Below are positions 16,293 through 24,744 of a DNA stretch of 38,204 nucleotides, in pieces (positions within the stretch are counted from its first letter, which is position 1; each line of letters opens with the position of its first letter). Origin of the DNA: Candidatus Viridilinea mediisalina (GTDB taxonomy: Bacteria; Chloroflexota; Chloroflexia; Chloroflexales; Chloroflexaceae); contig NZ_NQWI01000046.1 in the NCBI RefSeq assembly GCF_002532535.1, forward strand, positions 1 to 38,204, written 5' to 3'. The translations under genes were made by a program, and so were the position numbers. The notes under the pieces are model-generated. The model searched no databases and was not told the DNA's origin. It was given only the letters and a program-made list of their open reading frames with translations.

Positions 16293-18245
16293 CTAATATC
16301 CTACCAACCACAAAACTTGATAGCCTTCCAATTGCACCACGCCTTCGGCGCTGACCGTTTGGCCGCTGATCAGGTCGCGGAATTGGTATGCTAACCCATA
16401 GAGGCGCAGGCGGTTGGCCGCGATGCCGTGCGTGCCTTCGCTGAAGTTGGCGAGCACGAGGACGCGCTGGCCTCGATGCTGGCGCACGTAGCCCAAGAGA
16501 CTCGCATGGCCAGGCTCAAAGACGGTGAGCTCGTTGCCAGCGAATGCGGTCTGCTGCTTGCGGAGCGCAATCAGGCGCAGTAACCCCTGGTAGACGCGCC
16601 CCTCTGGGCGGGTGCTGTCGTCGGCATAGGCCGCACGCCTCCAGTCAAAGGTGGCCCGATGCACCCAACGGCTATCGTCGGCCCGCGCCGGATCATGGGC
16701 GTAGCTATAGTCATTCAGCGTTGCCAGTTCATCACCCACATAGAGCAGCGGAATACCGCCGCTACTGAGCATCACGCTAAAGAGCAGCAGAATTCGCCGT
16801 ACCGCCAGATCGATCAGCGTGGGATCATTGCGTTGCAACGCCTGCTCCAGCCCAGCCAACGAAGCGAGGGTGCCACTCACACGCGCATCGCCCGTTGCGG
16901 GATTGGCTTGGAAGGGCACCCCCCGCGCAAACGATGCGGCATGATCGCCCACATAGAAGGCATTGAGAAAACGCCGATGGCCCCAGGGATCGATGCCCAA
17001 ACTGCGCGCATCATCATCATCAAAGGTCCAGCCAATATCATCGTGGACACGCAGATAGTTGATCCACGCACAGCCCGTTGGAATGCTCCAGCGCGTGGCT
17101 AAGGCATGGCTCAACAGGCGCACCTCACGGGTTGCGAGCGCCTCCCAGCAGAGCGCCATGCCCAGCGGGTTATAGGAGAGTTGGGCCTCCTCAAGGCCAA
17201 GATACTTGACCACCTCATCGGGATGCACAATCGCCTCCGATTTGAAGAGCAACGCCGGGCAGACGATGCGGGTCAGGGCGTTGTAGGCCTGAATGATCCA
17301 GTGGGCCTCGGGCTGATTTTCACAACTGCTGCCCATGCGCTTCCAGATGAAGGCCACGGCATCAAGGCGCAACACCTCAACCCCCTGGTTGGCAAGGAAG
17401 AGCAACTCTGCGCCCATAGCGCGAAAGACTTCGGGATTGGCATAGTTGAGATCCCACTGAAAGCTGTTGAAGGTGGTCCAGACCCAGCGGCGCATGGCTG
17501 CATCCCAAGTGAAGCTACCGTGGCGCACAGTGGGAAAGATTTCACGGAGCGTCTGATCATACTGATCGGGCAGGGTGCGGTCGGGAAAGAGCAGATAGAA
17601 GTGCTCATAGGTTCGTTCGCCTGCCCGTGCGCGTTTGGCCCACTCATGTTCATCGGAGGTATGGTTAAAGACAAAATCCAGCACAAGGCTGATCTGGTTG
17701 GCACGTAGCAGATCGGCCAACGCAGCCAACTCCTCCATCGTGCCAAGCTCAGGCTGGACAACGCGATAGCTACTGACCGCATAGCCGCCATCGCTATTGC
17801 CCGTGGGGGCCAAAAAGAGCGGCATCAGGTGCAGGTAGGTGACCCCGAGGCGCTGAAGGTAGGGCAGATGTTCACGCAGCCCAGCCAGGGTATCAGCAAA
17901 GCGATCCACATAGAGGACCGCACCCAACACATGTTGCGCCTGATACCAATGGGGATCCGCCTCACGTTGTGCATCAAGCGCCCGCAATGCTGGGCGGCGC
18001 TCACTCCACGCCCACCCAGCCAGCAGCAGCAGTTGCTCCAACTGGTAGAAGAAGTCATACTGCCCGCCATAGAGCCGCAGCAGCAACGTAAAGAGGCGTG
18101 GCCACTCACGTTGCAGCCGGGCCTCAAATGCAGCATAGCCCGCTGCATCGGCAGCTTGGGCAGCAGCAAGGGCGCTACGCAAACGGGGCAAGAGGCGTTC
18201 TAAAGCTTGGGCCGCTGCTTCCTGCTGCCAGGTTGGATCGCTCAT
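16293..18245 (-). CDS. Amylosucrase (GH13 subfamily 4)
   Basis: 650 residues from ATG 18245. It transfers glucose from sucrose to glucan chains, releasing fructose. Residues align with Neisseria polysaccharea amylosucrase at a constant +9 offset: nucleophile Asp295 ([13 protein letters not shown]), acid/base Glu337 ([14 protein letters not shown]), and His401-Asp402 (VHDDIGWTF). Diagnostic segments include [32 protein letters not shown] and [10 protein letters not shown]. The N-terminal helical domain (1-100), barrel, B' insert and C-terminal beta domain are all present. Sucrose hydrolase is the main alternative. An upstream in-frame extension to 18299 reads from the heptamer array and is not likely. 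The ribosome site is weak; the array lies 14 bp upstream of the ATG. Confidence 0.93.
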   Translation of the reverse strand: MSDPTWQQEAAAQALERLLPRLRSALAAAQAADAAGYAAFEARLQREWPRLFTLLLRLYGGQYDFFYQLEQLLLLAGWAWSERRPALRALDAQREADPHWYQAQHVLGAVLYVDRFADTLAGLREHLPYLQRLGVTYLHLMPLFLAPTGNSDGGYAVSSYRVVQPELGTMEELAALADLLRANQISLVLDFVFNHTSDEHEWAKRARAGERTYEHFYLLFPDRTLPDQYDQTLREIFPTVRHGSFTWDAAMRRWVWTTFNSFQWDLNYANPEVFRAMGAELLFLANQGVEVLRLDAVAFIWKRMGSSCENQPEAHWIIQAYNALTRIVCPALLFKSEAIVHPDEVVKYLGLEEAQLSYNPLGMALCWEALATREVRLLSHALATRWSIPTGCAWINYLRVHDDIGWTFDDDDARSLGIDPWGHRRFLNAFYVGDHAASFARGVPFQANPATGDARVSGTLASLAGLEQALQRNDPTLIDLAVRRILLLFSVMLSSGGIPLLYVGDELATLNDYSYAHDPARADDSRWVHRATFDWRRAAYADDSTRPEGRVYQGLLRLIALRKQQTAFAGNELTVFEPGHASLLGYVRQHRGQRVLVLANFSEGTHGIAANRLRLYGLAYQFRDLISGQTVSAEGVVQLEGYQVLWLVGY

Positions 18246-18258
18246 GGTCACACCAAAT

Positions 18259-18353
18259 CCGATAGCCGATAGCCGATAGCTGATAGCCGAGCATGGCATC
18301 TCAATGCGCTAGATTGTCATTGGGCATGCGGCATGCTCAATGGTAGTTGGTAT
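18259..18353. repeat. Boxed intergenic element with heptamer array (minus orientation)
   Basis: On the minus strand: ATACCAACTACCATTGAGCA, a spacer, CATTGAGATGCCATGCTCGG, then CTATCAG/CTATCGG units. Its order and boxes match 13483-13583 although the heptamer differs. It lies between the acyl-CoA synthetase stop and the amylosucrase start. Confidence 0.85.
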
Positions 18354-18364
18354 CACATCCTCAA

Positions 18365-19894
18365 CTAGAGCCCCATCTGCTGCTTGAGCAGTTCTTTTTG
18401 CACCTTGCCCATCGCATTGCGCGGCAGCGCCTCCAAGATATGGATGCTGCGGGGGCGTTTGTAGGCGGCGAGGTGTTCGTTGCAGTAGTTGATCAGCTTG
18501 TTGCGAGTAGGCGGCTGGGCCGGGTTGCGCGGCACAATTGCGGCGACGACATGTTCGCCCAGATCGGGATCGGGTTGCCCAAAGACAGCGCACTCGGCTA
18601 CCGCTGGGTGGTTCAGCAGCACCTCCTCGATTTCACGCGGGTAGATATTGTAGCCTCCGCTGATGATCAGTTCGCGGGCCCTCCCAGTGATCGTGAAGTA
18701 GCCATCGTCGCTCCGCCAGCCCAAATCGCCCGTGCTGAACCATCCGTCATCATGGAAGACTTCAACGGTCGCTTGGGGATTGCCCCAATACCCCGTGCCG
18801 ACGTGGGGCCCGCGCACCTGAATTTCACCAATCTCGCCATCAGGCAATGGCTCGCCACTCTGCATGTCCACCACGCGCGCCTCTTGGCCCGGAAAGGGTT
18901 GCCCCACCGTTCCAGCCCGCCGCTCGCCCTCGTAGGGATTGCCCAGATTCATGCCGGTCTCGCTCATGCCATAGCGCTCAAGAATACGATGACCAAAGCG
19001 GGTCTCAAACTCTTGCAATGTTTGCGGCGCCAACGGGGCCGAACCCGAAACACAGAGGCGCAAGGGCAGCGGCTTGATGCGGGGAGGCTTACCCCGCGTG
19101 CGTACAGTTTGGGCACGAGCCACCTCAATGATGCGCGTATACATCGTAGGCACCCCAAAGAAGAGCGTATACTCACCGGAACGCAACGCCTCAAGGCTCT
19201 CTTCCGCCACAAAGCGCGGACGCAGCGTCAGGCGTGCGCCGCTCCAGAGTGTGCCGTGGAACCCCACGCCCAACCCGTGGATGTGGAAGAGCGGCAAAAC
19301 CAACAGCAGATGATCGGCGGCTGTCCAGTGCCATGCTGCGGTCACAGCGGCACTATTAGCTGTCAGCGCCCCATGGGTAAGCATGGCACCTTTGGCGCGT
19401 CCGGTTGTGCCCGAGGTATACACGAGCAGAGCCAACTCGTTGGGGCGCGGCAGCTCGCCACGCCACGAACTCGCATCCTTGGCTTGGACTTCGCCCGTAG
19501 TAACCACCAACTTCGCCCCGACCGAACCGGCGGGCGCGCCGATATAGGCGATCCCATCGGCATCACAGACCACCACACGAGGCTCGCTATCGCTCAAAAT
19601 GTGGTTCAATTCAACTTGGCGGTACTGGCTATTGATCAACACCGCAATCCCACCAACCATCTGGATGCCCAAATAGGTAACGAGAAAGGTTGGACTACTA
19701 GGCAAAAAGAGCCCAACCCGGTCACCACGCTGCACACCCTGACGCAGAAAATGTTCAGCCCACCCTGCGGCAAGGTCTACAATCGTACTATAACTGAGCG
19801 TCTGCCCCCCCCACTGCAAACAAGGGCGCTCCGGATCGGTAGCCGCGTGGTGCAAAAGCGCAGCAATTATCGAGCTTGGGGGTTGATCTGACAT
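18365..19894 (-). CDS. Acyl-CoA synthetase, malonyl-CoA synthetase (MatB)-like
   Basis: 509 residues from ATG 19894, with GGGAG six bases upstream. This is an ANL-superfamily adenylating enzyme: motif A3 YTSGTTGRAKG (159-169), A5 RYGMSETGM (307-315), the A8 hinge GRARELIISGGYNIYPREIE (404-423) and catalytic Lys497 (PRNAMGK). It would activate a carboxylate with ATP and load it on CoA. The stretch after A5 (NLGNPYEGERRAGTVGQPFPG region) resembles MatB and ACSF3-type malonate/methylmalonate ligases rather than long-chain ligases, but this cannot fix the substrate. It is first in a minus-strand run with amylosucrase and the phosphodiesterase and divergent from the PucR regulator. Confidence 0.88.
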   Translation of the reverse strand: MSDQPPSSIIAALLHHAATDPERPCLQWGGQTLSYSTIVDLAAGWAEHFLRQGVQRGDRVGLFLPSSPTFLVTYLGIQMVGGIAVLINSQYRQVELNHILSDSEPRVVVCDADGIAYIGAPAGSVGAKLVVTTGEVQAKDASSWRGELPRPNELALLVYTSGTTGRAKGAMLTHGALTANSAAVTAAWHWTAADHLLLVLPLFHIHGLGVGFHGTLWSGARLTLRPRFVAEESLEALRSGEYTLFFGVPTMYTRIIEVARAQTVRTRGKPPRIKPLPLRLCVSGSAPLAPQTLQEFETRFGHRILERYGMSETGMNLGNPYEGERRAGTVGQPFPGQEARVVDMQSGEPLPDGEIGEIQVRGPHVGTGYWGNPQATVEVFHDDGWFSTGDLGWRSDDGYFTITGRARELIISGGYNIYPREIEEVLLNHPAVAECAVFGQPDPDLGEHVVAAIVPRNPAQPPTRNKLINYCNEHLAAYKRPRSIHILEALPRNAMGKVQKELLKQQMGL

Positions 19895-19976
19895 AGGGAA
19901 CTCCCTGGATTTGCTATAACTCATCCTATGGTACAACGAATCTTGACCGTAGTGGGCAATGCTGATGCACGACAAC

Positions 19977-20006
19977 GGGAACGAACGATTGCGTTCCCTT
20001 ACTATA
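19977..20006 (-). promoter_or_regulatory. Possible promoter -10 with operator-like inverted repeat
   Basis: On the minus strand TATAGT (20001-20006) is followed two bases later by GGGAACG-8-CGTTCCC (19977-19998). An inverted repeat just downstream of a -10 box is a classic repressor position. No good -35 is seen, and the leader would be about 100 bases. Confidence 0.3.
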
Positions 20007-20177
20007 CCAGTCTTTCTTGCCGTGATCATCTTTTGCCCGTGGCAGGTCTGATTGATTGTTGGTTTTGTAACGCACTGCTATTCGTGAACTGAACATCTGC
20101 GTTCTGTCTATCACTACATAATACCCTAATCATGCCCCTGATAGGGGCGCTTGGGCCTAAAATAGCGTACCATGTCG

Positions 20178-20205
20178 TTGAGCAGCACGCAGCGCGTGCT
20201 ATAAT
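20178..20205 (+). promoter_or_regulatory. Sigma70-type promoter of the PucR-type regulator
   Basis: TTGAGC (20178-20183), a 16-bp spacer, then a perfect TATAAT (20200-20205). Transcription would start near 20212, giving a leader of about 30 bases to the ATG at 20241. Confidence 0.6.
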
Positions 20206-20240
20206 GGGCGCTAGGAATTTCACCATCAAGAAATGCTACT

Positions 20241-21794
20241 ATGGCGCCGGTCACAGTTCGCGATGTCTTAAGGCTTGCGCTACCGTCGGGCACGACGGTT
20301 GCCGCCGGGTGGGTTGGTCAGGGTCGGCAAGTGAATTGGGTGGCTACCTTGCGGGCGACGCTCCCCGCCTTCGCTGAACTGCGTGGTGGCGAGTTGGCGC
20401 TCTTGGCAGTGGATGCTGCCCTAGCCCTCGATCCCCGCTTGACGCTACGGATTTTGGTGCGCCGCCTTTCGCAAGCCCCGGTGCCTGTTGCGGGCATTGT
20501 GGTGCTTGGCCCCGTTGTGGTTGAAGATATTGCCGCTTCCGAAGAGGCCCAACTGCCGCTACTGCAACTTCCCTCCCACGCCGATCTCAAAGAGGTGGAA
20601 CGTGAGGTGACGCGCCTCGTGAGCGACTACGAGGCCCAGTTTGAGCGGCGCGGAGCCCAACTCTACGATCTGTTGACCCAAAAGTCGCTGGCTGGGCAAG
20701 GGGTGCCCGGGCTGCTTGAGGTCCTTGCGGAACGCACCAGCCAGAGTGTGGCCTGCTACGCGCTCAACGGCGAACTGCGCGCTCAGCGCGGCAAAGGTTC
20801 GGCCCGGATTGCGCTTCAGGCGCTACGTCCGAGTACGCGCGGTGAGACAACCCTGCTCAACCAGCAGATCTGGGTTGAACCAATTGGCCCACGCAACTAT
20901 CCCACGGGTTACCTTGCCCTGGCCGGCAGTGCCCTTGACGCATGGGATCGTGAGGCCGCTGAACGGGGGGCCGCCGCCCTAGCCCTAGAGTTGGCGAAGG
21001 AGCAGGCGGTACAGGCTGCGGAAGAGCGCCTACGTGGCGATTTTGTCTCCAATATCCTCAGTGGTGCCGCTGGCGACCTCCCTGCGGCGCTGCAGCGCGG
21101 CCAAGAGTTGGGCTACAACCTGAGCCTGCCCCACGTAGCCATGCTCTTCAACCTTGAAGATGCCAACCCCGCCAACCTCGCCCGCCTGAGCGGAGGCGTC
21201 CAGAACGAACTGAACCGGCGCGGCCTAGCCGCGCCGGTTTCACGTCGTGAGAGCAGTGTGCTCGTTATGCTGCCGGTGGCCCCCACCACCCGCCTGCGCG
21301 AATTGACCGACCAACTGCGCGAACGGCTGCTGGCCGACTATAAGAACCTTGTCTTGGCTATAGGCAACCAAGCGGCCAACTTGGGCGACTGGCGTCGCTC
21401 GCTCGAAGAGGCCGAACAGGCGCTGTTGCTAGGGCGTCAACTCTTTGGCCCAGGGCGCGTATTGGCCTTCTCCGACCTTGGTGTCTACCGCTTACTCGTG
21501 CGCCTACGTGAAACGCCCGAACTCTGGACATTCTACCGCGAAACGCTCTCCAAACTCGCCGACTATGATACGCGCCAACGGGCCGATCTGATCAAGACCC
21601 TCGACGCCTACTTTAACCACTTAGGCAACCTACGCGCCACCTCAGAAGCGCTGCACGTCCACCGCAACACCCTGCTCTACCGCCTCGAACGGATCAAAGA
21701 GATCAGCGGTATGGATCTCGACAACGCCGAGGAACACTTTGCCCTCTGGCTGGCCCTGCGCGCCCATCGGGTCTTGGCAACCCTTGAGGAGTAG
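20241..21794 (+). CDS. PucR-family transcriptional regulator
   Basis: 517 residues from ATG 20241. The N-terminal domain (about 1-125, VTVRDVLRLALPSGTTVAAG onward) matches the purine-catabolism (PucR) sensory domain. A middle region (about 150-300) looks GAF-like, and a CdaR/GGDEF-like segment spans about 290-420. The C-terminal helix-turn-helix (about 451-512; TLDAYFNHLGNLRATSEAL then HVHRNTLLYRLERIKEISG) is the hallmark HTH_30 of this family. Such proteins usually regulate neighbouring catabolic genes in response to a metabolite. The divergent acyl-CoA synthetase/amylosucrase run is the obvious candidate target. The ligand is unknown. The gene ends 6 bp before a 35-unit heptamer array. Confidence 0.88.
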   Translation: MAPVTVRDVLRLALPSGTTVAAGWVGQGRQVNWVATLRATLPAFAELRGGELALLAVDAALALDPRLTLRILVRRLSQAPVPVAGIVVLGPVVVEDIAASEEAQLPLLQLPSHADLKEVEREVTRLVSDYEAQFERRGAQLYDLLTQKSLAGQGVPGLLEVLAERTSQSVACYALNGELRAQRGKGSARIALQALRPSTRGETTLLNQQIWVEPIGPRNYPTGYLALAGSALDAWDREAAERGAAALALELAKEQAVQAAEERLRGDFVSNILSGAAGDLPAALQRGQELGYNLSLPHVAMLFNLEDANPANLARLSGGVQNELNRRGLAAPVSRRESSVLVMLPVAPTTRLRELTDQLRERLLADYKNLVLAIGNQAANLGDWRRSLEEAEQALLLGRQLFGPGRVLAFSDLGVYRLLVRLRETPELWTFYRETLSKLADYDTRQRADLIKTLDAYFNHLGNLRATSEALHVHRNTLLYRLERIKEISGMDLDNAEEHFALWLALRAHRVLATLEE

Positions 21795-21800
21795 GGGGGG

Positions 21801-22046
21801 AAGCGAGAAGCGGGAAGCGAGAAGCGAAAGCGGGAAGCGAGAAGCGAGAAGCGGGAAGCGGGAAGCGAGAAGCGAGAAGCGAGAAGCGAGAAGCGAGAAG
21901 CGAGAAGCGAGAAGCGGGAAGCGAGAAGCGAGAAGCGGGAAGCGAGAAGCGGGAAGCGAGAAGCGAAAGCGGGAAGCGAGAAGCGAGAAGCGAGAAGCGA
22001 GAAGCGAGAAGCGAGAAGCGAGAAGCGAGAAGCGAGAAGCGAGAAG
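21801..22046. repeat. Heptamer array (AAGCGRG), about 35 copies
   Basis: 246 bp of AAGCGAG/AAGCGGG units, with two single-base register slips (AAGCGAAAGCGGG) dividing it into blocks that look like higher-order copies. Minus-strand open frames (Leu-Leu-Ala-Ser-Arg-Phe repeats) are a by-product. It is the largest array in the window. Confidence 0.97.
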
Positions 22047-22073
22047 GCCGCCAAACGGTAAGGGAAGCAGAAA

Positions 22074-22246
22074 TTGTTACGTATCCCAGCAACCTGTCAT
22101 GCTGAATAGTCCATGGGCGGGCATCGTAGTGCCGACTTTAGTCGGCTGAGGTCTTTGGCAGCGATGGGAAGCCGACTAACGTCGGCACTACCTACGGCCT
22201 CTCAGGGTGGCAAAGCAACGGGGCAATCAACAACATCCGCTTCCCT
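22074..22246. repeat. 173-bp inverted repeat, left copy
   Basis: It matches the reverse complement of 23517-23688 with under ten differences by eye. An inner hairpin (22126-22191) has 22-bp arms starting GTAGTGCCGAC and one mismatch. The right edge coincides with the stop codon (22245-22247) of the restriction-enzyme remnant. The two copies bracket that remnant in opposite orientation. Confidence 0.9.
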
Positions 22247-23511
22247 AACTATAAGGGCCAAGAAAGCGATCGCCATCGAAGTGGATGAGATGTGATGGCG
22301 CATCAGCGATCCAAACCTCAGTCTCCCAAGAGATATTGGAAAGCTCTTTTTGTAATCCTTTACGATCTAAAAAAGTAGTAACATAGATCAGTCCAGCTTT
22401 AGCTGTAGCAAAAACGTGTCTTCAATGTCTGGATGTTTGCTAGATACTCTTCCAATGCGTCTTCCCACCCAACTACGCCGTAGCCTTGGAGCAAGATCAA
22501 GAGGCTTGGTTCGATTTGGTAGACCGCTTTGGGTGAGTTGACGGGACGATCTGGTTGATCTGGGTTGGCTACCACAAAGCCTGCCTCCAAAAGTTGATGC
22601 ACAGTCTGACGGCGGACTGTTTCACGCGTATTGGGGGCATACGTTCGTCCATAATGGGTTGCAAAGAATTCCATCATGGGGGTGATACCACACAACGGTG
22701 CCTGCGCCGCACTCCAAGGAGTGTCTGGCTGCAGATTGAGCAGCGCAAGCAAGGTCAAAGCTGAACGCTCATTCTGTTGCGCTCGTGGTAATCCTAAGCG
22801 TTTCAGGATGTCCAGCGCCTCATTTAGGCGTTTCTGGATTTGATGCGGGTTCGCTGTTCCATGCATATGAAACACCTCACGTGACACGAGTTCATCAAGC
22901 GCGACTTGCTCCATCTTGGGATGGGCTACCTTACCAAGGGCAATCAGTTGTTCACGGCTGGGGTAGCGCAGCGTACGCAAGTCGGTGGCATTGACTTGGG
23001 TGTGTCCATTAAAATGGCGAAAAGCGGTGTCTACTAGGGTTGAGTTGAGGTATGTGGTTAAACCAAGCGCAAGTTCTGGTTCAAGACCAGCGCCCTTACG
23101 GTGAATGTAGTTTAGGTGATTTTCAAAAGCTACCCGATCACTTGCGACACTCTCTGGTGTAAAAAGGGTTGCGACAACGCGCCGCCGCTCTTCTTTGGCA
23201 GAGAAGCGTTTGATCAAGACATAGGTACCATTCGGCAGGGGAAGGTCTTTAGTCGCAGCACTATACACTAAGGCGTTGGGTTTCCTTCCGACCTTTGGCC
23301 AAACAATATGCCCGCGTTCGCAATGGGTTGGGTAAATCAGAGGCACCGTATCGCTACTTGCTTCGGCTCGTAGATACTCAGCCGCTCGAAAGTCAACAAC
23401 GCGCCCAGTTGAGACAGTCAAGCCAAAAGATTCACCGCCAGATAGGGCTTCAAGTGGAGGTCAATTTCACATGCGGTGACGTTGATTACGGCTGGCGGAT
23501 GGGCTCGCTGG
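22245..23511 (-). pseudogene. Internally deleted BsuBI/PstI-type restriction-modification remnant (methylase + endonuclease)
   Basis: Three pieces in two reading frames. (1) 23511 to about 23445: AVINVTACEIDLHLKPYL, the motif-I-adjacent part of an N6-adenine methylase. (2) 22399-23421: the methylase recognition/C-terminal part (VSTGRVVDFRAAEYLRAE onward) running in frame into the helical N-domain of a BsuBI/PstI endonuclease (ERSALTLLALLNLQPDTPWS, APNTRETVRRQTVHQLLEAG, DRPVNSPKAVYQIEPS). (3) 22245-22421, shifted frame: the endonuclease C-terminus (KAGLIYVTTF, SWETEVWIAD, HLIHFDGDRFLGPYS, stop). The methylase catalytic centre is missing. The endonuclease core between EEYLANIQTLK and AKAGLIYVTTF, about 120 residues in intact relatives and holding the nuclease site, is also missing. 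The product cannot cut or methylate. The methylase-endonuclease join may be a natural read-through or a result of decay. Confidence 0.87.
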
Positions 23512-23516
23512 CATAA

Positions 23517-23688
23517 GGGAAGCGGATGTTGTTGATTACCCCGTTGCTTTGCTTCCATGAGAGGCCGTAGGTAGTGCCGACGTTAGTCGGCTTCCCATCG
23601 CTGCCAAAGACCTCAGCCGACTAAAGTCGGCACTACGATGCCCGCACATGGACTATTCAGCATGACAGGCTGCTGGGGTACGTAACAA
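23517..23688. repeat. 173-bp-class inverted repeat, right copy
   Basis: Reverse-complement partner of 22074-22246. Its inner edge cuts into the methylase remnant, so the methylase start is lost at or near this boundary. Its outer edge is 2 bp from the MITE-like element at 23691. Confidence 0.9.
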
Positions 23689-23690
23689 TA

Positions 23691-23813
23691 GAGGCTGTCT
23701 GAAAAGAGTCTCAGTGCCGTACCATAATACTACGTGGCAAACGTTGGAGTGCCGGCTTTAGCCGGCTAAAGCCGGCACTCCAACGCCAGTTCACAGACTT
23801 TTCAGACAGCCTC
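23691..23813. mobile_element. MITE-like element, 123 bp, with 16-bp terminal inverted repeats
   Basis: GAGGCTGTCTGAAAAG at the left end and its exact complement at the right. The centre holds a perfect 36-bp palindrome (23746-23781, GGAGTGCCGGCTTTAGCC and complement). There is no transposase. A relative with the same palindrome and near-identical ends lies at 33341-33440, so the family moved or was copied at least twice. The ends resemble IS-type inverted repeats, so mobilisation in trans is likely. Confidence 0.8.
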
Positions 23814-23822
23814 CAAGGGAAG

Positions 23823-23904
23823 GCTTCAGGGCACGTTACAGTTTGGAGGCATGCAGCGCATCCTGATGCCGCAAACCCATTTTCTATCTTCTCGTTTCTG
23901 TATC
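23823..23904. repeat. 82-bp dispersed repeat, copy B
   Basis: Reverse complement of 9779-9860 with about nine differences. It begins 4 bp after the hydrolase-fold gene stop (minus strand). Together with 22074-23813 it fills the whole gap to the next gene with repeats. Confidence 0.85.
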
Positions 23905-23907
23905 CTT

Positions 23908-24744
23908 CTACAAATACTCCCGCTGATTCACGCGCCGCCGCCATTCCTCTTTGATCTCCACGGGTGAGCCTTGGGAGACGAGGAAGTCGAGTAGCAGCCG
24001 CGAGAAGGTGCTGGACTGCTCGAGAAAGGGGAAGTGGTTGGCTTTGGGTAGCACGAGGCGCTGCACCGGGCGCTGGCGCATGTCGTTCAGGTATTCGGCG
24101 TGTTCGGCGTTGACAATCCGATCTGCGCCACCGTAGACGGCTAAGAGCGGCACTTGGAGCGTGCTAATGTAGCTGTTGAGGTCGGTGTTGAGCAACGATT
24201 CCTGCACACTCGCGAGGACATGCTCGCTCAGGCTCTCTGTGTCTTCGTAGAGTTCCTGTTGCACTTCCGGGTCGGCAATGGGAATGTTGCGGATCAGTTT
24301 GGCCCAGACGTTGGTCGCGTTATTCATGCCCAAGAGCCGCGAGAAGGTGCCTGGTTTGATGTGACCAGCCAAGATTTGACCCTGCAGCGGTGTAGCTACG
24401 GTCATGACCTTGGGGAAGAGGTCGGGCTTGGCATGGGCGGCGAGGATGGCAACCATGCCGCCTAGCCCGTGGCCGACAAGGTTGGCCATGGGCATGCCCA
24501 TCTTCAGAATGAAGTTGATCAGCATGTCTACATAGCCATTGACCGTAAACTGGCTGCCACGGCGGTCGCTCTCGCCAAAGCCCCAGAAGTCGAGTGCATA
24601 GGCACGATAACGCTCCGAGGCCAGATCCATCGTGGGCACCCAGTAGCGCCACGATCCAAGCCAACTATGCAGGAAAACGATGGGCTGGCCTCGTCCAAAG
24701 ACCTCATAGTGAACCAGCCGATTGTCTAGATGAATGGCGCTCAC
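23908..24744 (-). CDS. Alpha/beta-hydrolase-fold protein without the nucleophile serine
   Basis: 278 residues from GTG 24744, which overlaps the TGA of the giant kinase gene (GTGA), implying translational coupling. The hydrolase fold is clear: strand and oxyanion loop IVFLHSWLGSW (22-32), YALDFWGFGESD (49-60), elbow VGHGLGG (90-96), acid Asp208 (YGGADRIV) and base His237 (ANHFPFLEQ). At the elbow the canonical GxSxG serine is Gly93, so the usual triad is broken although Asp and His remain. It may be a binding or signalling pseudo-enzyme (compare plant and bacterial RsbQ-type hydrolase-fold receptors, which do keep Ser), or use another mechanism. Its place at the end of a sensor cluster supports a signalling role, by inference. 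Confidence 0.85.
   Translation of the reverse strand: MSAIHLDNRLVHYEVFGRGQPIVFLHSWLGSWRYWVPTMDLASERYRAYALDFWGFGESDRRGSQFTVNGYVDMLINFILKMGMPMANLVGHGLGGMVAILAAHAKPDLFPKVMTVATPLQGQILAGHIKPGTFSRLLGMNNATNVWAKLIRNIPIADPEVQQELYEDTESLSEHVLASVQESLLNTDLNSYISTLQVPLLAVYGGADRIVNAEHAEYLNDMRQRPVQRLVLPKANHFPFLEQSSTFSRLLLDFLVSQGSPVEIKEEWRRRVNQREYL

Larger units (their letters stand above)
19895..20240. other. Divergent regulatory region, 346 bp, no gene
   Basis: It lies between the acyl-CoA synthetase and the PucR-type regulator. It holds the synthetase ribosome site, an inverted repeat next to a -10-like box at 19977-20006, and a good promoter at 20178-20205. GC content drops relative to the genes. No conserved short ORF was recognised. 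Confidence 0.7.

Noticed and set aside
21677-22092. Minus-strand frames encoding Leu-Leu-Ala-Ser-Arg-Phe repeats
   Set aside because: A 7-bp period is read in all three frames, so long open frames arise automatically. There is no ribosome site or flanking domain.
22399-23421. Functional 340-residue methylase-endonuclease fusion
   Set aside because: It starts at a TTG inside a methylase and lacks the methylase catalytic centre. It ends in a frameshift before the endonuclease tail, with the nuclease core missing.
23691-23813. Complete insertion sequence
   Set aside because: The 123 bp between the terminal repeats cannot encode a transposase; only a non-autonomous element fits.
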